A stretch of 64,000 bases of DNA, taken from NCBI GenBank assembly GCA_025617375.2, contig JAMYGW020000011.1, forward strand, positions 1,364,001 to 1,428,000, written 5' to 3'. The notes under the pieces are model-generated. The model saw nothing but the letters and a program-made list of their open reading frames with translations. It made no database searches and had not been told where the DNA came from. The first letter of the stretch is position 1. Every line of letters begins with the position of its first letter. A program made the position numbers and the translations under genes. Shown piece by piece: positions 33,773 to 44,455 of the stretch. Origin of the DNA: Acarospora socialis (taxonomy: Eukaryota > Ascomycota > Lecanoromycetes > Acarosporales > Acarosporaceae).

Positions 33773-36700
33773 ATGGACTTCTACCGCTTCCTATCCTGCT
33801 TGCTGTTGGTTGCCGCTGTTTCCTCTCACTCTCCGGTGCAGCAGAACATACAGGTCGCCCCTCCTGTTCCAATCATCCAGCTATCTCAGGATTACATTCT
33901 CAACCAGACACTTTCCATCGTGCAACCCAACAGTTCCCACGTCCTTCAGGCACGCCGTGGCCATTCGCCAGTGCCCGGTTTTACTTCAAGTACCTTCAAC
34001 CCACTCTTCAAACGAGATGCAGAGCCTTGTGCAGTGGGTAGTCCTTGCCCTGATGGGAGGTTTGTCAAGCCAGTTCATATATACCTGAACGAATGGCTGA
34101 TCATGCGGTCATTAGCTGCTGCAGCACCGATGGGAAATGCGGATACGGACCAACCTATTGCGGCCAAGGCAACTGCACATCAAACTGCAACGCTGAGGCA
34201 ATGTGTGGGATATACAGCCCAGGGGGTAATGTCAAGTGCGGCATGAACATCTGCTGCTCGCATTTCGGCTGGTGTGGAGTAAGTTGGCAGCACTACTTTG
34301 TTCTTTTGAACCTCTACTGACGCTTGATCTGCGAACGAAATGACGATCGTCGCTATTCTTCGTTGCTGACACTGGGGCGAATCAGACGCAAGTCGCTCAC
34401 TGCGAGGATGCAGACCCGAATGGTTTGACTCCTTGCCAAGAAGGCTTCGGGCTTTGCCAGGTTGTACCACCTCCGGCTTGTAGTGGCCAGTCCTCGAGCG
34501 GTCGGACCATCGGATACTATCAATCGGGGAATTTGCGTGATCGTCTTTGCAACCGAATAACTCCGTCGCAAATTAACACGGCCGGACTGACACACCTCTA
34601 CTTCGCCTTTGCCAACATCGACCCATCGAGCTTCGCAGTAGTACCGGTTGATGCATCCGATGTCGCGGTTTATACACAGTTTACGGCACTCAAAACCTCT
34701 TCACTCCAGACGTGGATTGCGATTGGTGGATTTGATTTCAGTGACATTGGTGCAACACATACCACATGGTCAGTAGCGCTCACCTCGATATAGTCACCTT
34801 GAGATTAGGGCAAACCGTGGAAGTGAACGACCGAGGCTAACAATGTTGTCAGGAGTGATATGACATCCACACAAGGGAACCGTGCCGCATTCATCTCATC
34901 ACTCAAACAGTTTATGACCACTTATGGTTTCCAAGGCGTGGATTTGGATTGGGAATATCCTGGGAGCCCAGAACGGGGAGGTGGTCAAGCTGATACCGCC
35001 AATTTTGTCGCTCTTGTGAAAGAAATGCGCACTGCCTTCGGAAGCCAGTTTGGCATCAGCCTGACCCTCGCTCCGGACTATTGGTATCTCAGAGGCTTCG
35101 ATGCGAAGGCTATGGAACCTTACGTCGACTGGTTCGGCTTGTAAGTGCGCTCATACTTCCGATCATCTCGTTTTCATCAACATTCTCACACAAAGATGTA
35201 GTATGGCGTACGATTTACATGGGTCGTGGGACGCCGACACTAAGACTCTTGGATCTATTGTCCGGGGACAAGCAGATATTCGGGAGATCTATAACGATAC
35301 TCTTCCACTGTGGTTTGACGGCCTAGATCCCGCAAAGATCAACTTCGGTACCGCTTATTATGGTCGTGGGTACACGCTCGCGGACTCTACTTGTGCGTAC
35401 ATAGGGTGCCCCTTTAAAGGACCGAGCAATGCAGCTCCCTGCACCAATTTCCCGGGGGTGATGTCCCTGATTGAAATTCAAACTCTCATCAAGGAAAAGG
35501 GAATCGTGCCTGAATTACTTCAATCTTCCATGATGAAGCAAATCAGCTGGGCTGATCAGTGGATCGGCTACGACGACCTGGAGACAATTGCGCTAAAGAA
35601 GCAATGGGCGAGCAACATGTGCTTCGGAGGGACGATGATTTGGAGTGTTGACTTCAATTCCGGCATTGGCAGGTCAGTCTGATTCTTTCATATTGTCCTT
35701 TGCTCCACACCTTGATCTTCACAAGTATCCTGGCTCACCAGTTTTGTGCAGTGGCAACACTCCCAGTAGTGGTAGCGGCAACACTACCAGTGGTGGTAGC
35801 AGCACGGCTCCAGTCACCACAGACGGTACGTGCGGAGTAGGCAATGGAGGCACTCTCTGTGGAGATTGGCCACAGGGGAGCTGCTGCTCGGCGTCGGGCT
35901 ACTGTGGCGATACAACTGATCACTGTGCCAATGGATGCCAGTCTGGACCATGCATCGTCGGAGGTGAGACCTTCGATGGTACCTGCGGACCGAGCCATGG
36001 AAACACTGTCTGTGGAGCTTGGGCGCAAGGAAGCTGCTGCTCAGCGGCAGGCTATTGTGGAAGTACAACCGACCATTGCGGGGCTGGCTGCCAGTCGGGC
36101 CCATGCACCGATGCGACACACACTTCTGGACCTTCTGGAGATGTTTACATCAGTCCCAGCATATGGTCCAGTGCAGATCCGGTCGTCTACTGTGTGCCTC
36201 CTTGTCTTCTTATACTACCCCCACTAGCGTTGCCGAGTGCGACAACCATAACCTTCCCTCTACTCACAACCTCATTGGAAGTTGCCTGGTTGACATCTCA
36301 ACTAACGACGCTTCCAAATGGCGATGTCTCAACCTCTACCGGCTACGATCGAATCACGGAAACTACTACACTCACAATACCACCGGTCACAACTTCGCTG
36401 ATCAATTTGTGGAACGTCAATATTACAGGTACTGAAACGGTTACTTCATCAGTCTTCTATATTACGAGCAGTATTCTCCCACCACCATTTACCATCACGA
36501 ATGACCGAAACCCTCGCAGCCAGCTAGGTGTCACCAATCCTCCAGCAACACGTACTATAACCCCACCACCATTTCCTTATTCGACCACTTTACCGGGATC
36601 AAATGATCACCCACCCCTTACCTGGAAACCAGGGCCACCAGGCCCTCCATGCTTGTCTGGCTGTGGACATAAATGCCAGATATTCTGCAATCATCCATGC

Positions 36701-37846
36701 TTGTTGTTCTGTCCTGATGGAGGGAATGATTTCATTGACCCCAATGATCCTGACCCCCCTAGCCCTCCGACTAAACCGACAGGACCCACGACCGAACCCA
36801 CCAAATCGTGCACAACCTCAACAGTTACCAATTACTTCGTGTCTTGTTCCTCCATCAACCCTACCTCCTCAAGTTGTACTACAACAAGTTCAGCTAAGAA
36901 AACGGGTTGCGACATCCAAGCGACTACAACGACGACTAAAGCGGATTCTTGCCCAATCGTGACTCAGGACAACGATCAAGGTGAGGATGGTGTCCGACCT
37001 CCACCAAGAACAACAACAGCACCTGGAACAATAACACCACCACCTTCTACAACTTACCCATACACCTTCACCGACCCTACCAACAGCAATGTCGTTGCAT
37101 GCGCCACTTATACAGTGGCTGACAACGGAGGTCTTACCTCTTGTGCGGGGTCAAGCACTGTCATATCAGCAGCAATACCATCGTGTTCCTTGAAAAACGC
37201 AGATCCAGACCAAGGGATCTATTCAGGTTACTGCGTTTGCGGCGGCTCAACGTTCGCTTTACCGGAATCAACCGATGGCTGCTCATACACTTCACTGCCT
37301 TCGTCCACGATCGACGCCGCGCCAAAGCAGACAGTCGTAACCAGCGATTGTCAGGTCTGCACGCTGATTGGGATTCAGGAAACTTGTTCTCTGATTGATG
37401 GCTGCACTCCCACTGGAACAACAACAACAATAGCGGCGCCAAGCCCAACAAAGACGAACAGTGTCACGATAGGAGTTCGAAGTATTGGTACCACTAGTGG
37501 CAGTGGTATCGGGGCTACATTACTGTGGTGGGATGTTTATGATGCAATCGACAACAAGTATGATGGCTGCGCAACGGCGCTGCACGAGGAAGGTATCAGT
37601 GGCAGTACCGACAACGAAAAGTACCCAACCAAGCTTGGTCCTTTTGACCTGTCGGGGCCTCGAAATTGTTACTACGAAGGACCTGACTCGAACACTGTAG
37701 GCACGGTAACCTGCGACAACGGTGTCAGTATTCCATGTTTGGCGTACCCTACCGGCACAACTTCTTTCTCCGACTGCAAATCCCCAGAGCTGACACAGTT
37801 CAACTCCTTCAGTGCCTCGATCTACTGTGTGTATAATCCTACTTAG
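33773..37846 (+). CDS. GH18 chitinase with three CBM18 domains (killer-toxin-like subgroup C)
   Basis: Six exons (33773-34059, 34116-34278, 34386-34768, 34853-35140, 35202-35672, 35752-37846) encode 1228 aa. Order: signal peptide (residues 1-18), a chitin-binding CBM18 near 95-150 (SCCSTDGKCGYGPTYCG..), and a GH18 barrel from about 189 (TIGYYQSGN) with the catalytic DxDxE in GVDLDWEYPG near 306. MAYDLHGSW and a MIWSVDFN end near 525 follow. Then two adjacent CBM18 copies at about 556-650, a long Thr/Ser/Pro-rich linker, and a cysteine-containing C-terminus of unknown fold. This matches the subgroup C chitinases related to the zymocin alpha subunit; no LysM domain is visible. The enzyme hydrolyses chitin in walls, own or foreign. 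All splice phases agree. Confidence 0.92.
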
Positions 37847-37921
37847 TCGCATCATGACTGAAGACTTATCACAGTTTCTGTCAGACATGTTGAAGCAATG
37901 TGGTGGTTATGTATCAACAGA

Positions 37922-38080
37922 TCTAGCTCTAAATCTTTGGATTGAGGCTCAAAATTTCTAATGCTAGTTTTTATATTCACCCAGAATGACCCACAGGTCA
38001 GAAGTTTTGGCCTGACCCTGACCCGTCGGTCGGGTCAAGCCGGGTCGGGTCAGGGTCAGGCTGGCCCGACGGCCATCCTA
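37922..38080. mobile_element. hAT-like MITE remnant, diverged relative of the 19.5-kb element
   Basis: The stretch CTCTAAATCTTT..GATTGAGGCTCAAAA followed by GACCCACAGGTC aligns in order with the interior of the element at 19514-19726. The right end is a GGGTCGGGTC-rich tract closing in CCCGACGGCCAT..CCTA, whose reverse complement TAGGATGGCCGTCGGG matches the terminal repeat of the first copy. The left terminus is not recognisable, so it is truncated. Confidence 0.65.
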
Positions 38081-38192
38081 CTGATTGCTTTACAAAGAAA
38101 GAAGATAATTCTTAAATTCTACTAAGTTTTTAAGAGTATTAGAGTATGTATATAGGGTGCTGTTTATAGAATGTAGGCATAGGCTATACGGA

Positions 38193-38232
38193 GTGTTATG
38201 CACGGGTGTTACGCATAGGGTGTTACGCATGG
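38193..38232 (+). repeat. GTGTTAYGCA(T/C) mini-repeat
   Basis: Three near-identical 10-11-base words (GTGTTATGCAC, GTGTTACGCAT, GTGTTACGCAT) are spaced about 15 bases apart. Origin unknown; possibly part of an old element end. Confidence 0.6.
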
Positions 38233-38316
38233 AGTATCGTTACAAGGCATAGCCAGCTGCCTGCCTCCAGGCTGTTTTTTCTTTGGATTTTTGTCACGGC
38301 GTCTGACTCAAGGGGG

Positions 38317-38356
38317 TATGTCAGAAATTGAGCCTAGCCGCTCGCTTCTATTAGTA
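38317..38356 (+). repeat. short dispersed repeat, copy 2
   Basis: Second copy of the 40-base repeat at 28481-28520, same orientation (TATGTCAGAAATTGAGCCTA onward). Sequences diverge after TTCTATTAG in both places, so only a terminal piece is shared. Confidence 0.6.
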
Positions 38357-38752
38357 TTTACATACCTAGAAAACGCATACAGTGTTTAATTTAGTAATAA
38401 CAACAACATCAACTTTCGACGAAATACTTCCGAGTATTGCAGCTGTATCAGGGTCCAGTTGAACCTGCATACAGACAAAGAGTGAGTTTGGCTGCCGAGA
38501 CTCTCAAAGAACTCATGGTAGTGATATCGTAGTCTGGTGTCATGTTTGCGATGTGCTACTTTGATCGAAGAGATTCAATGAACGAGCCCACAATATTAGT
38601 CTCAAACGCTCGGTGGAGTCTGACGGAACCCTGGGTGAAATCTCCAGTAACAACACGATAGTGAAATCAATTCCACTAGTGACATAGCATAAGCCTTGGG
38701 CGCCTCCTTTTAAAATTAACCATGAAACTCAGGCAAAACAACTTGCGCCTGT

Positions 38753-40846
38753 TCAATTCAGCCTAGCTCCGGCCTTCAGCTTCCCAGGTCCTCTTCCCAG
38801 CAGCGACCTGATGCTGAACATCGTATCTTCACCATCCTGCCCACCATCTGGTGCCTGCATATGGTCATTCGTACTCGACGTCGTGCGGCCGAAGAGGAAC
38901 TCGTCGTCCTCGCGGATGCTACCGTTGACGGCCAGGACGTGCCGGTGATACAGTTCTACGGTATCAGGTCCTGCAGGAAGAAGCGAGATGCCACTGAATA
39001 TAAAGTCCTGCTCCGTCGTGCCAAACGAGGACGACGATGGCGGGGAGGAGAGATACTTTGCTGAGCCGGTTTGGGTGGTGTGTATGAGGGAAGCGTTGAA
39101 TGCAGGGAGGCCGTGAGGGCTATCTGGGCGGTACATGTCTGGAGTTGGGGTGTTGCTGGCGAAGGTGGTATTAAGGATGAAAGATTGAAGACCAGAGGGA
39201 AACACCGAAGGACCGGAGATGGCAAGATCGAGGCCGTGGGAAAGAGATGCGGAGATACTGAAGGCAGAGGTTACAGGATTTGGGAGCGTGAAGGTAGAAT
39301 TGACGGTTAATGGATAAGCATATGTTCTTTCGTAGCCGCTGGCGGAGCCATCGGTTCCGGTGGTGTTCTGAGAGGTAAATTGAGTGAGGCCTTGCGCGGT
39401 GAGAGCATTGTAATTCGTATAGGCAAGAGTTTGGGACCAAGTTACGTGTTGAGAGCCGCTCGCCGTCGTAATCAAGGAGGTAATGGCTAATGTACGAGAG
39501 ACTCGGGTCGTGTAGGTTAGGGTTTCATTCGCCCCCGTAGAGTTTTGCGTGACGGAGGACGCAATCGCGATTTCGGGTGGAGGTATGTTGATGCTCGGTA
39601 TGTTACCTGTTGTCACATATCCGGCCTTGTCGAGGTAAAGAAAGATCTTTCCAGTCACGACCCAGTATGATCCAACTGTTTGCGAGAGCGAGGCATGACC
39701 CGCGCCATCATCATCGAGACCCACAACGCGGATCTCGAATTCGTGAAAATGACCATCACATAGTAACGGTAGCCACGATGTTATATCGACTTCGTGCTCA
39801 CGAAGATCGAACGTGTCAATCCCGACAATAGGCCGCCAGAAGCCTGGAACTATCCCTCCAGTGAAGATGATTGGAAATGGCCAAGAAACACCTGCGAGGT
39901 GACCATCAATGAGGAGTTGAACCTCTCGAAAAGGCGAGTAACCGTACAACGTCCCGGTAGTATTTGTGAAGGTGTTCACTCCCGAGGAAAGCACATTTGT
40001 GTACCAAAATTCTTCAGCTGATTGACCACAAGCGGACAGCGAGACTATAGCACGCTCAACATTCCGAGGCAGTTGGTAGGAGACGGAAGCGTTCTGGGTG
40101 GGTACTTGAAACGCGCTTGGCATATTCACCGATGAGAGTCTAGCTGAGATTGGCAAGATACTATCTGCAGCAGGCTGCGTGTCCGGAACAGTAAAGAACG
40201 TTGCGGTCAAGGTGGTATTGAAGGCTGCTGTGTAGGTATTGTCGATGAGATTGCCCAAGTCGAAAATGATCTTCTGCTTTGTCTTCCACAAGGCATCATA
40301 CTGGTCCATTTCTTTGACATAAGTCCATACGACCCCGTTTACCGTAGGCTCCGCAGTGGACGTGCGGAAGACTTCGATGTCCCCAAGAAACATCAAACCC
40401 AAACGGTCAAATTGACGTCCTGTGGATGTTACAGTGAAGTTGATCGTTACGCGATTGAAAGCGCAGGGTGGTGGAGTGTATTGGCCTAAGCCAGTGTCAA
40501 CAGACCCACCGACGCGGACGAAGAGATGAGGTAGCTGACCCACAAATGGTATTCCATAACTGAACGCAAAGGAATGCTCCATGAGCAGTTCAGTATAAAC
40601 ACAACCATACTGATTGCTTGGAGCGGAGGGTGTCAAGACCGGCTCATGTACTTGGAACACCTTCAGCACTGAAGAGGAAGCCTGTCGCGCGACAATGGCA
40701 ACGTCAAGCCCACTCGGATTCAATCTATCCCGGACTGACGACAGGTCGCGTAGGAGATATTGAGAGAAAAGTGCAAAAGAGCAAAGAAACAACAGTAAAC
40801 GGAAGATGGAGACCAGCCGCCACGATCGCGGCTCTGCTGCAGGCAT
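38753..40846 (-). CDS. peptide-N4-(N-acetyl-beta-glucosaminyl)asparagine amidase A (PNGase A-like)
   Basis: A single-exon gene of 697 aa starting at ATG 40846. An N-terminal hydrophobic segment (FRLLLFLCSFALFSQYLL) acts as signal or anchor. The catalytic-type region carries the PNGase A family marks FVGQLPHLFVRVGGSVDTGL, RVTINFTVTSTGRQFDRLG, MFLGDIEVFRTSTAEPT and WTYVKEMDQYDALW. Later blocks ENTGTLYGYSPF-like (NTTGTLYGYSPFREVQLLID), AGVSWPFPIIFTGGIVPGFW and HEFEIRVVG continue the fold. Family members cleave N-glycans from glycopeptides; here it would act in the secretory path or outside the cell. Many NxS/T sites are present. The C-terminal tail (GRGPGKLKAGARLN) is short and basic. Confidence 0.92.
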   Translation of the reverse strand: MPAAEPRSWRLVSIFRLLLFLCSFALFSQYLLRDLSSVRDRLNPSGLDVAIVARQASSSVLKVFQVHEPVLTPSAPSNQYGCVYTELLMEHSFAFSYGIPFVGQLPHLFVRVGGSVDTGLGQYTPPPCAFNRVTINFTVTSTGRQFDRLGLMFLGDIEVFRTSTAEPTVNGVVWTYVKEMDQYDALWKTKQKIIFDLGNLIDNTYTAAFNTTLTATFFTVPDTQPAADSILPISARLSSVNMPSAFQVPTQNASVSYQLPRNVERAIVSLSACGQSAEEFWYTNVLSSGVNTFTNTTGTLYGYSPFREVQLLIDGHLAGVSWPFPIIFTGGIVPGFWRPIVGIDTFDLREHEVDITSWLPLLCDGHFHEFEIRVVGLDDDGAGHASLSQTVGSYWVVTGKIFLYLDKAGYVTTGNIPSINIPPPEIAIASSVTQNSTGANETLTYTTRVSRTLAITSLITTASGSQHVTWSQTLAYTNYNALTAQGLTQFTSQNTTGTDGSASGYERTYAYPLTVNSTFTLPNPVTSAFSISASLSHGLDLAISGPSVFPSGLQSFILNTTFASNTPTPDMYRPDSPHGLPAFNASLIHTTQTGSAKYLSSPPSSSSFGTTEQDFIFSGISLLPAGPDTVELYHRHVLAVNGSIREDDEFLFGRTTSSTNDHMQAPDGGQDGEDTMFSIRSLLGRGPGKLKAGARLN

Positions 40847-41522
40847 CAATATATCTAGAGACGGGATGGAAATCTATGTGTATTAGTAGAAGGCTTTAGC
40901 ATCAAATGAACTCTTCTACCCTTACACCTTAACTCTTAAGGAGCCATTGCAATTGAAGCGTTCAAAGACGTGTCAAAGAGAAAAGTCATAAAGAGGGAAG
41001 AATGGACGGAATATTAGTTGATGATCCAAACTCGTCTCCGCATATAGTGGGTAAGGTACTACCTGAGAGTACCCCATACGGTAGGTTATTGCGAACGATT
41101 GGGGCGGCAAGGTAGGGATACGATGCAAAGTCAACGGGCACTAACTTCATTCGATGATACTCCCGCTTCTCATCTTGGGGTTCGATCACGATTCTCTTTA
41201 ATCCGGCATCGACTCCACGCATGTGAGCAGCTACATATATGTGGGGAAAGCGGTTCGGTTGGCCAATAGATCCCAAACCTCGGAGATGACTTGCTAGCTG
41301 TCACACCTTCTTGTTTGCGAACTCATACATGAGTTCACAGGTAGCGAAGACTAAGCAGTAAGGTACTCCGTACCTGCTTGGCTGGGGACCTATGCCGATG
41401 ACTTTTATGGATCTCAATCTATGTACAGTAAAAGAACAGGCGCAGTGCTTTCCAGAAGCCAACTGTGGACCTTCCAACAAATCACGTAGAAGACGTATTA
41501 AGTAAACCAAAGGTTGCGATCG
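40847..41522. other. intergenic region
   Basis: About 675 bases between the amidase promoter side and the 3' end of the GH43 gene. Overlapping short frames only. Confidence 0.4.
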
Positions 41523-42687
41523 TCAAATCGTCACCGTCGTCCCGCTGATGCTGATCTCCCCAACATACATCTGCCTCGTATTTGCCGACGTGCCCTGATC
41601 GGCATGGAATACGATCTTCGTCCCGTCAGACAGGACATCCGTCCCGCCGGGAGAGTACAGATTGTTGCCGCTACCCGGCAGCAACAACGGTTTCCCGGTC
41701 TTCGTGTACGGGCCCAAGATATTCGATGCCGTCGCGTACGACGTATCGTAGTACGGCCCGTCGAAGCAGTTGGAGGAGAAGAAGAGAACGTAAACGCCTT
41801 CCCTGCTGCGAACCAGGCTGGGTGCCTCGACGAGCGGGCCGTCGGCGTCCGAGCGGTCGAGGATCTGCGTAGGGCTGCCGCGAAGGGTGACGCCGTCGGC
41901 TTCCATGGGCTGGATCATGATGGGCGTGGGGACGAGGGGGGCGTTGCCGTTGTTGCAGTTGCCGCCGTGCCCAATGCTGTTGCCGTCGATCTTGTAGACG
42001 ACGTAGATGTTGCCGTCCGAGTCGATGAAGCCGGCTGGGTCGATGGCGCCTCCTTGGCTATTGAACAGGCACGTAAGCTTTGTGTTTGTGGTTTGTACCA
42101 AGGATGAAATGGGAAACTCACCTTCTGGGACAGTCACCCAATGTGTCCGGCAGTGGTGAGTATGGTCCCTCCACGTTGGAAGAGACAGCAGCTCCGAGAC
42201 AATGCGTAGCGCCATCTGCGGTGTTGGCGGTGTAGTACATGACGAATCTAGAAGAATTCTATCGTTGCATGTAAGTTAGCTCTGAAAACAATCGAACTTC
42301 TGTGCGGGTGCAGTAGCATCTCTCGCAGAGGGATTCGCTTGAGATCATGCTTCTTGGGCTTTGTAAACTATATCTTACCACTTGTAACACGTCCGGTGCC
42401 CAAACATTGTTCCCATTACTCCAAGCTCCCACAGTCGGCAGGGCATCCTTTCCCGCAGCCACAGTCCAGGAGTTGAAGTCTGGAGAGCTGGCCCACGGAA
42501 TATGCTGGACACCGTTGTTGGTCGCAAAGGCGTAGTAAGTGGATCCGACCTGAATGATGGATGGGTCAGGGAAGTTGGCTTGGATCACTGGACCAACAAT
42601 CGAGCGTTTGGACAGCGGAGCAGCAATGGAAGGAGTGGATAAGAAAGGTAGCAGCGCAGCTGCGTTGAAGAGAAAGTATGAAAGCAT
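41523..42687 (-). CDS. glycoside hydrolase family 43, secreted
   Basis: Exons 42687-42379, 42258-42122 and 42057-41523 encode 326 aa, typical of single-domain GH43 (arabinanase/xylosidase-type five-bladed propeller). The signal peptide is MLSYFLFNAAALLPFLSTPS followed by IAAPLSKR, a Kex2-type site. Catalytic blocks are visible: base Asp in ANFPDPSIIQ, NVWAPDV, the Asp in FIDSDGNIYVVYK, and acid Glu in GPLVEAPSLV. The first intron is 120 nt; its removal restores VLQVNSSRFVMYYTANT. The likely substrate is arabinan or arabinoxylan, but GH43 activities cannot be told apart by eye. The start chosen is the ATG that opens the signal peptide, not the longer in-frame extension. Confidence 0.9.
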
Positions 42688-44455
42688 GGTCTTCGAAACC
42701 CGGTTTCTCAGTGTAGTAGAATCAAAGAATGAAAGGCGTTGATATTGACAGAGGAGAGAGGACGATCGCATACAGACGGTCAACACCCTTATATAGATGA
42801 TTCTACATAGAGCAAAAAAGAACTGGGGAGCAGCCATGGTGTCCCATCCGATCAAGCAGATCATCTGGGCAGTGAGACACGGCACGGGGAGACACGGCGA
42901 GGCAGCTCCGCTTCCAGCAACGGGTTGTTCGAGGGTAAGATTGCCCCAATGGCAGGGAATAGATCCATTCGAAAGACGGAACGCCTATCAATCGCTCGGG
43001 CATGAATTTCCTCGTCGATCTGCTCCGTTCACCTGACCGGGCGTTGGGTAGTCTGCGGAGAATCTAATAAAAGAGGAAGGACTCCGCAAGTCTTCATGCG
43101 TAACGTCCTTCCCGTGTATGGCGTCTAAAGGCGGCTCATCACCGACTTGACTTGGTCTGAATCTCAGCTACCAACCCAACAAGTGGTATGGATCAGTACG
43201 AGGATCGTAACGTCGATCTAAGATGCACAAAACCAGTCACATGGTGTTGTCACTTCGTCACAACGGCAGACCTCACATCAGAGTTACTGCCCGCTTGATC
43301 CAAGTCCAATCGCTGAGCTGCAAACCGACATCCAAGGGACCCATCAGTGAATATTAATTGCTTGACCGCTCGCAGTCCATGGCAGTTGGTTGTGAGGGAT
43401 ATCTTCTGCATCAACATGCACAGAAGTGGACATCATATAGGTAGTGAGTACGGTCATAAATAGATCCAAGCTGCAGACACGATTAGCACCATGCACAACC
43501 GATCGTCTAAGTAATAATGTGGGGTCTGCATGAACGTTGAAGCCTGATATAGCAGGTTACCGATCATGTTTGTTCGAAGGCAATGTGGGCAACACGGCTG
43601 GAGGGACAAATTTAACATAGTAACTTAGATAAAGCTCCCAACAGCTACGAAGCTATCGGGAACTTGAGCAATGGCTTTCACCAACCCTAGTGCTCTACTG
43701 GGGTTCGACAGATCCAGAGCTCCTCCTTGGAGTGACTGCATATAGTTCAATGTAAGAGCTAATCGCACAGTTTAACGCAGCCACCACCCGAGACAAGCGC
43801 GGTGGTGCCATTGCTATTGCTTTGTTTCTATTTCAATGTGCTGTATGTCCCCTGCCTAAGTGGAGCGGTGAACAAGCATTCTTTGCTTCAAAGGTTCCGT
43901 CTTACAGGGCGAGAGTGAGGGTACTGTAGACGCTCGCCCCAGCCAGCTCGAGAGAGGAAGTTACTGAACCTGCATACTCGAATCTGACTGGCATTCGTCT
44001 TTTGAAGTCGCACAACATCTTCCTGCTGTGAGGGCAAAGTCGATATCCAAGCCCTTCCATCCCAGATGTTTTGTATCAGCCTTTCTACCCCTAATATCCC
44101 GTGCTTGTCTGCCAAGGTAAGGTCCCACAGTCGGCTCGAGCTGAGCGGGATTAGGACCCAATGGCCCGCAACTTGTGTCATTGGCTATTGGTCCAAACCT
44201 CTGTGCCTTCGCTGTTGTTGTGGTGGGTGCGCGCGAGACTCTGAAAGCTGTCATCAAGCCTTTCAATTGGCTGTAGCTCTGGGAATAATCGGGAAGCACC
44301 GTACATCGTTCCGACGGCTTCCTGAACACGGATACTGCTCTTCGCAGACCGACGTGATCGAGAGAGCTACGGCGTTAGAAAAGCACGAAGAAGACACCGT
44401 GACCATTCTTGAAAAGCTATACTTCCAATGACGACCGACAGGCTTTTGACAACTT
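42688..44455. other. long intergenic region
   Basis: About 1.75 kb between the GH43 5' end and the LYS4 3' end. Two overlapping frames of about 120 codons at 43961-44329 (minus) and 44066-44431 (plus) shadow each other and show no motifs. No repeat or RNA gene recognised. Confidence 0.4.

Larger units (their letters stand above)
38081..38752. other. intergenic region with repeat fragments
   Basis: About 670 bases between the MITE remnant and the amidase gene. They include the GTGTTACGCAT mini-repeat and the second copy of the dispersed 40-base repeat. No gene recognised. Confidence 0.45.

Noticed and set aside
43961-44431. Overlapping 120-codon frames on both strands
   Set aside because: They shadow each other, lack motifs and splice continuations, and sit in an intergenic region.
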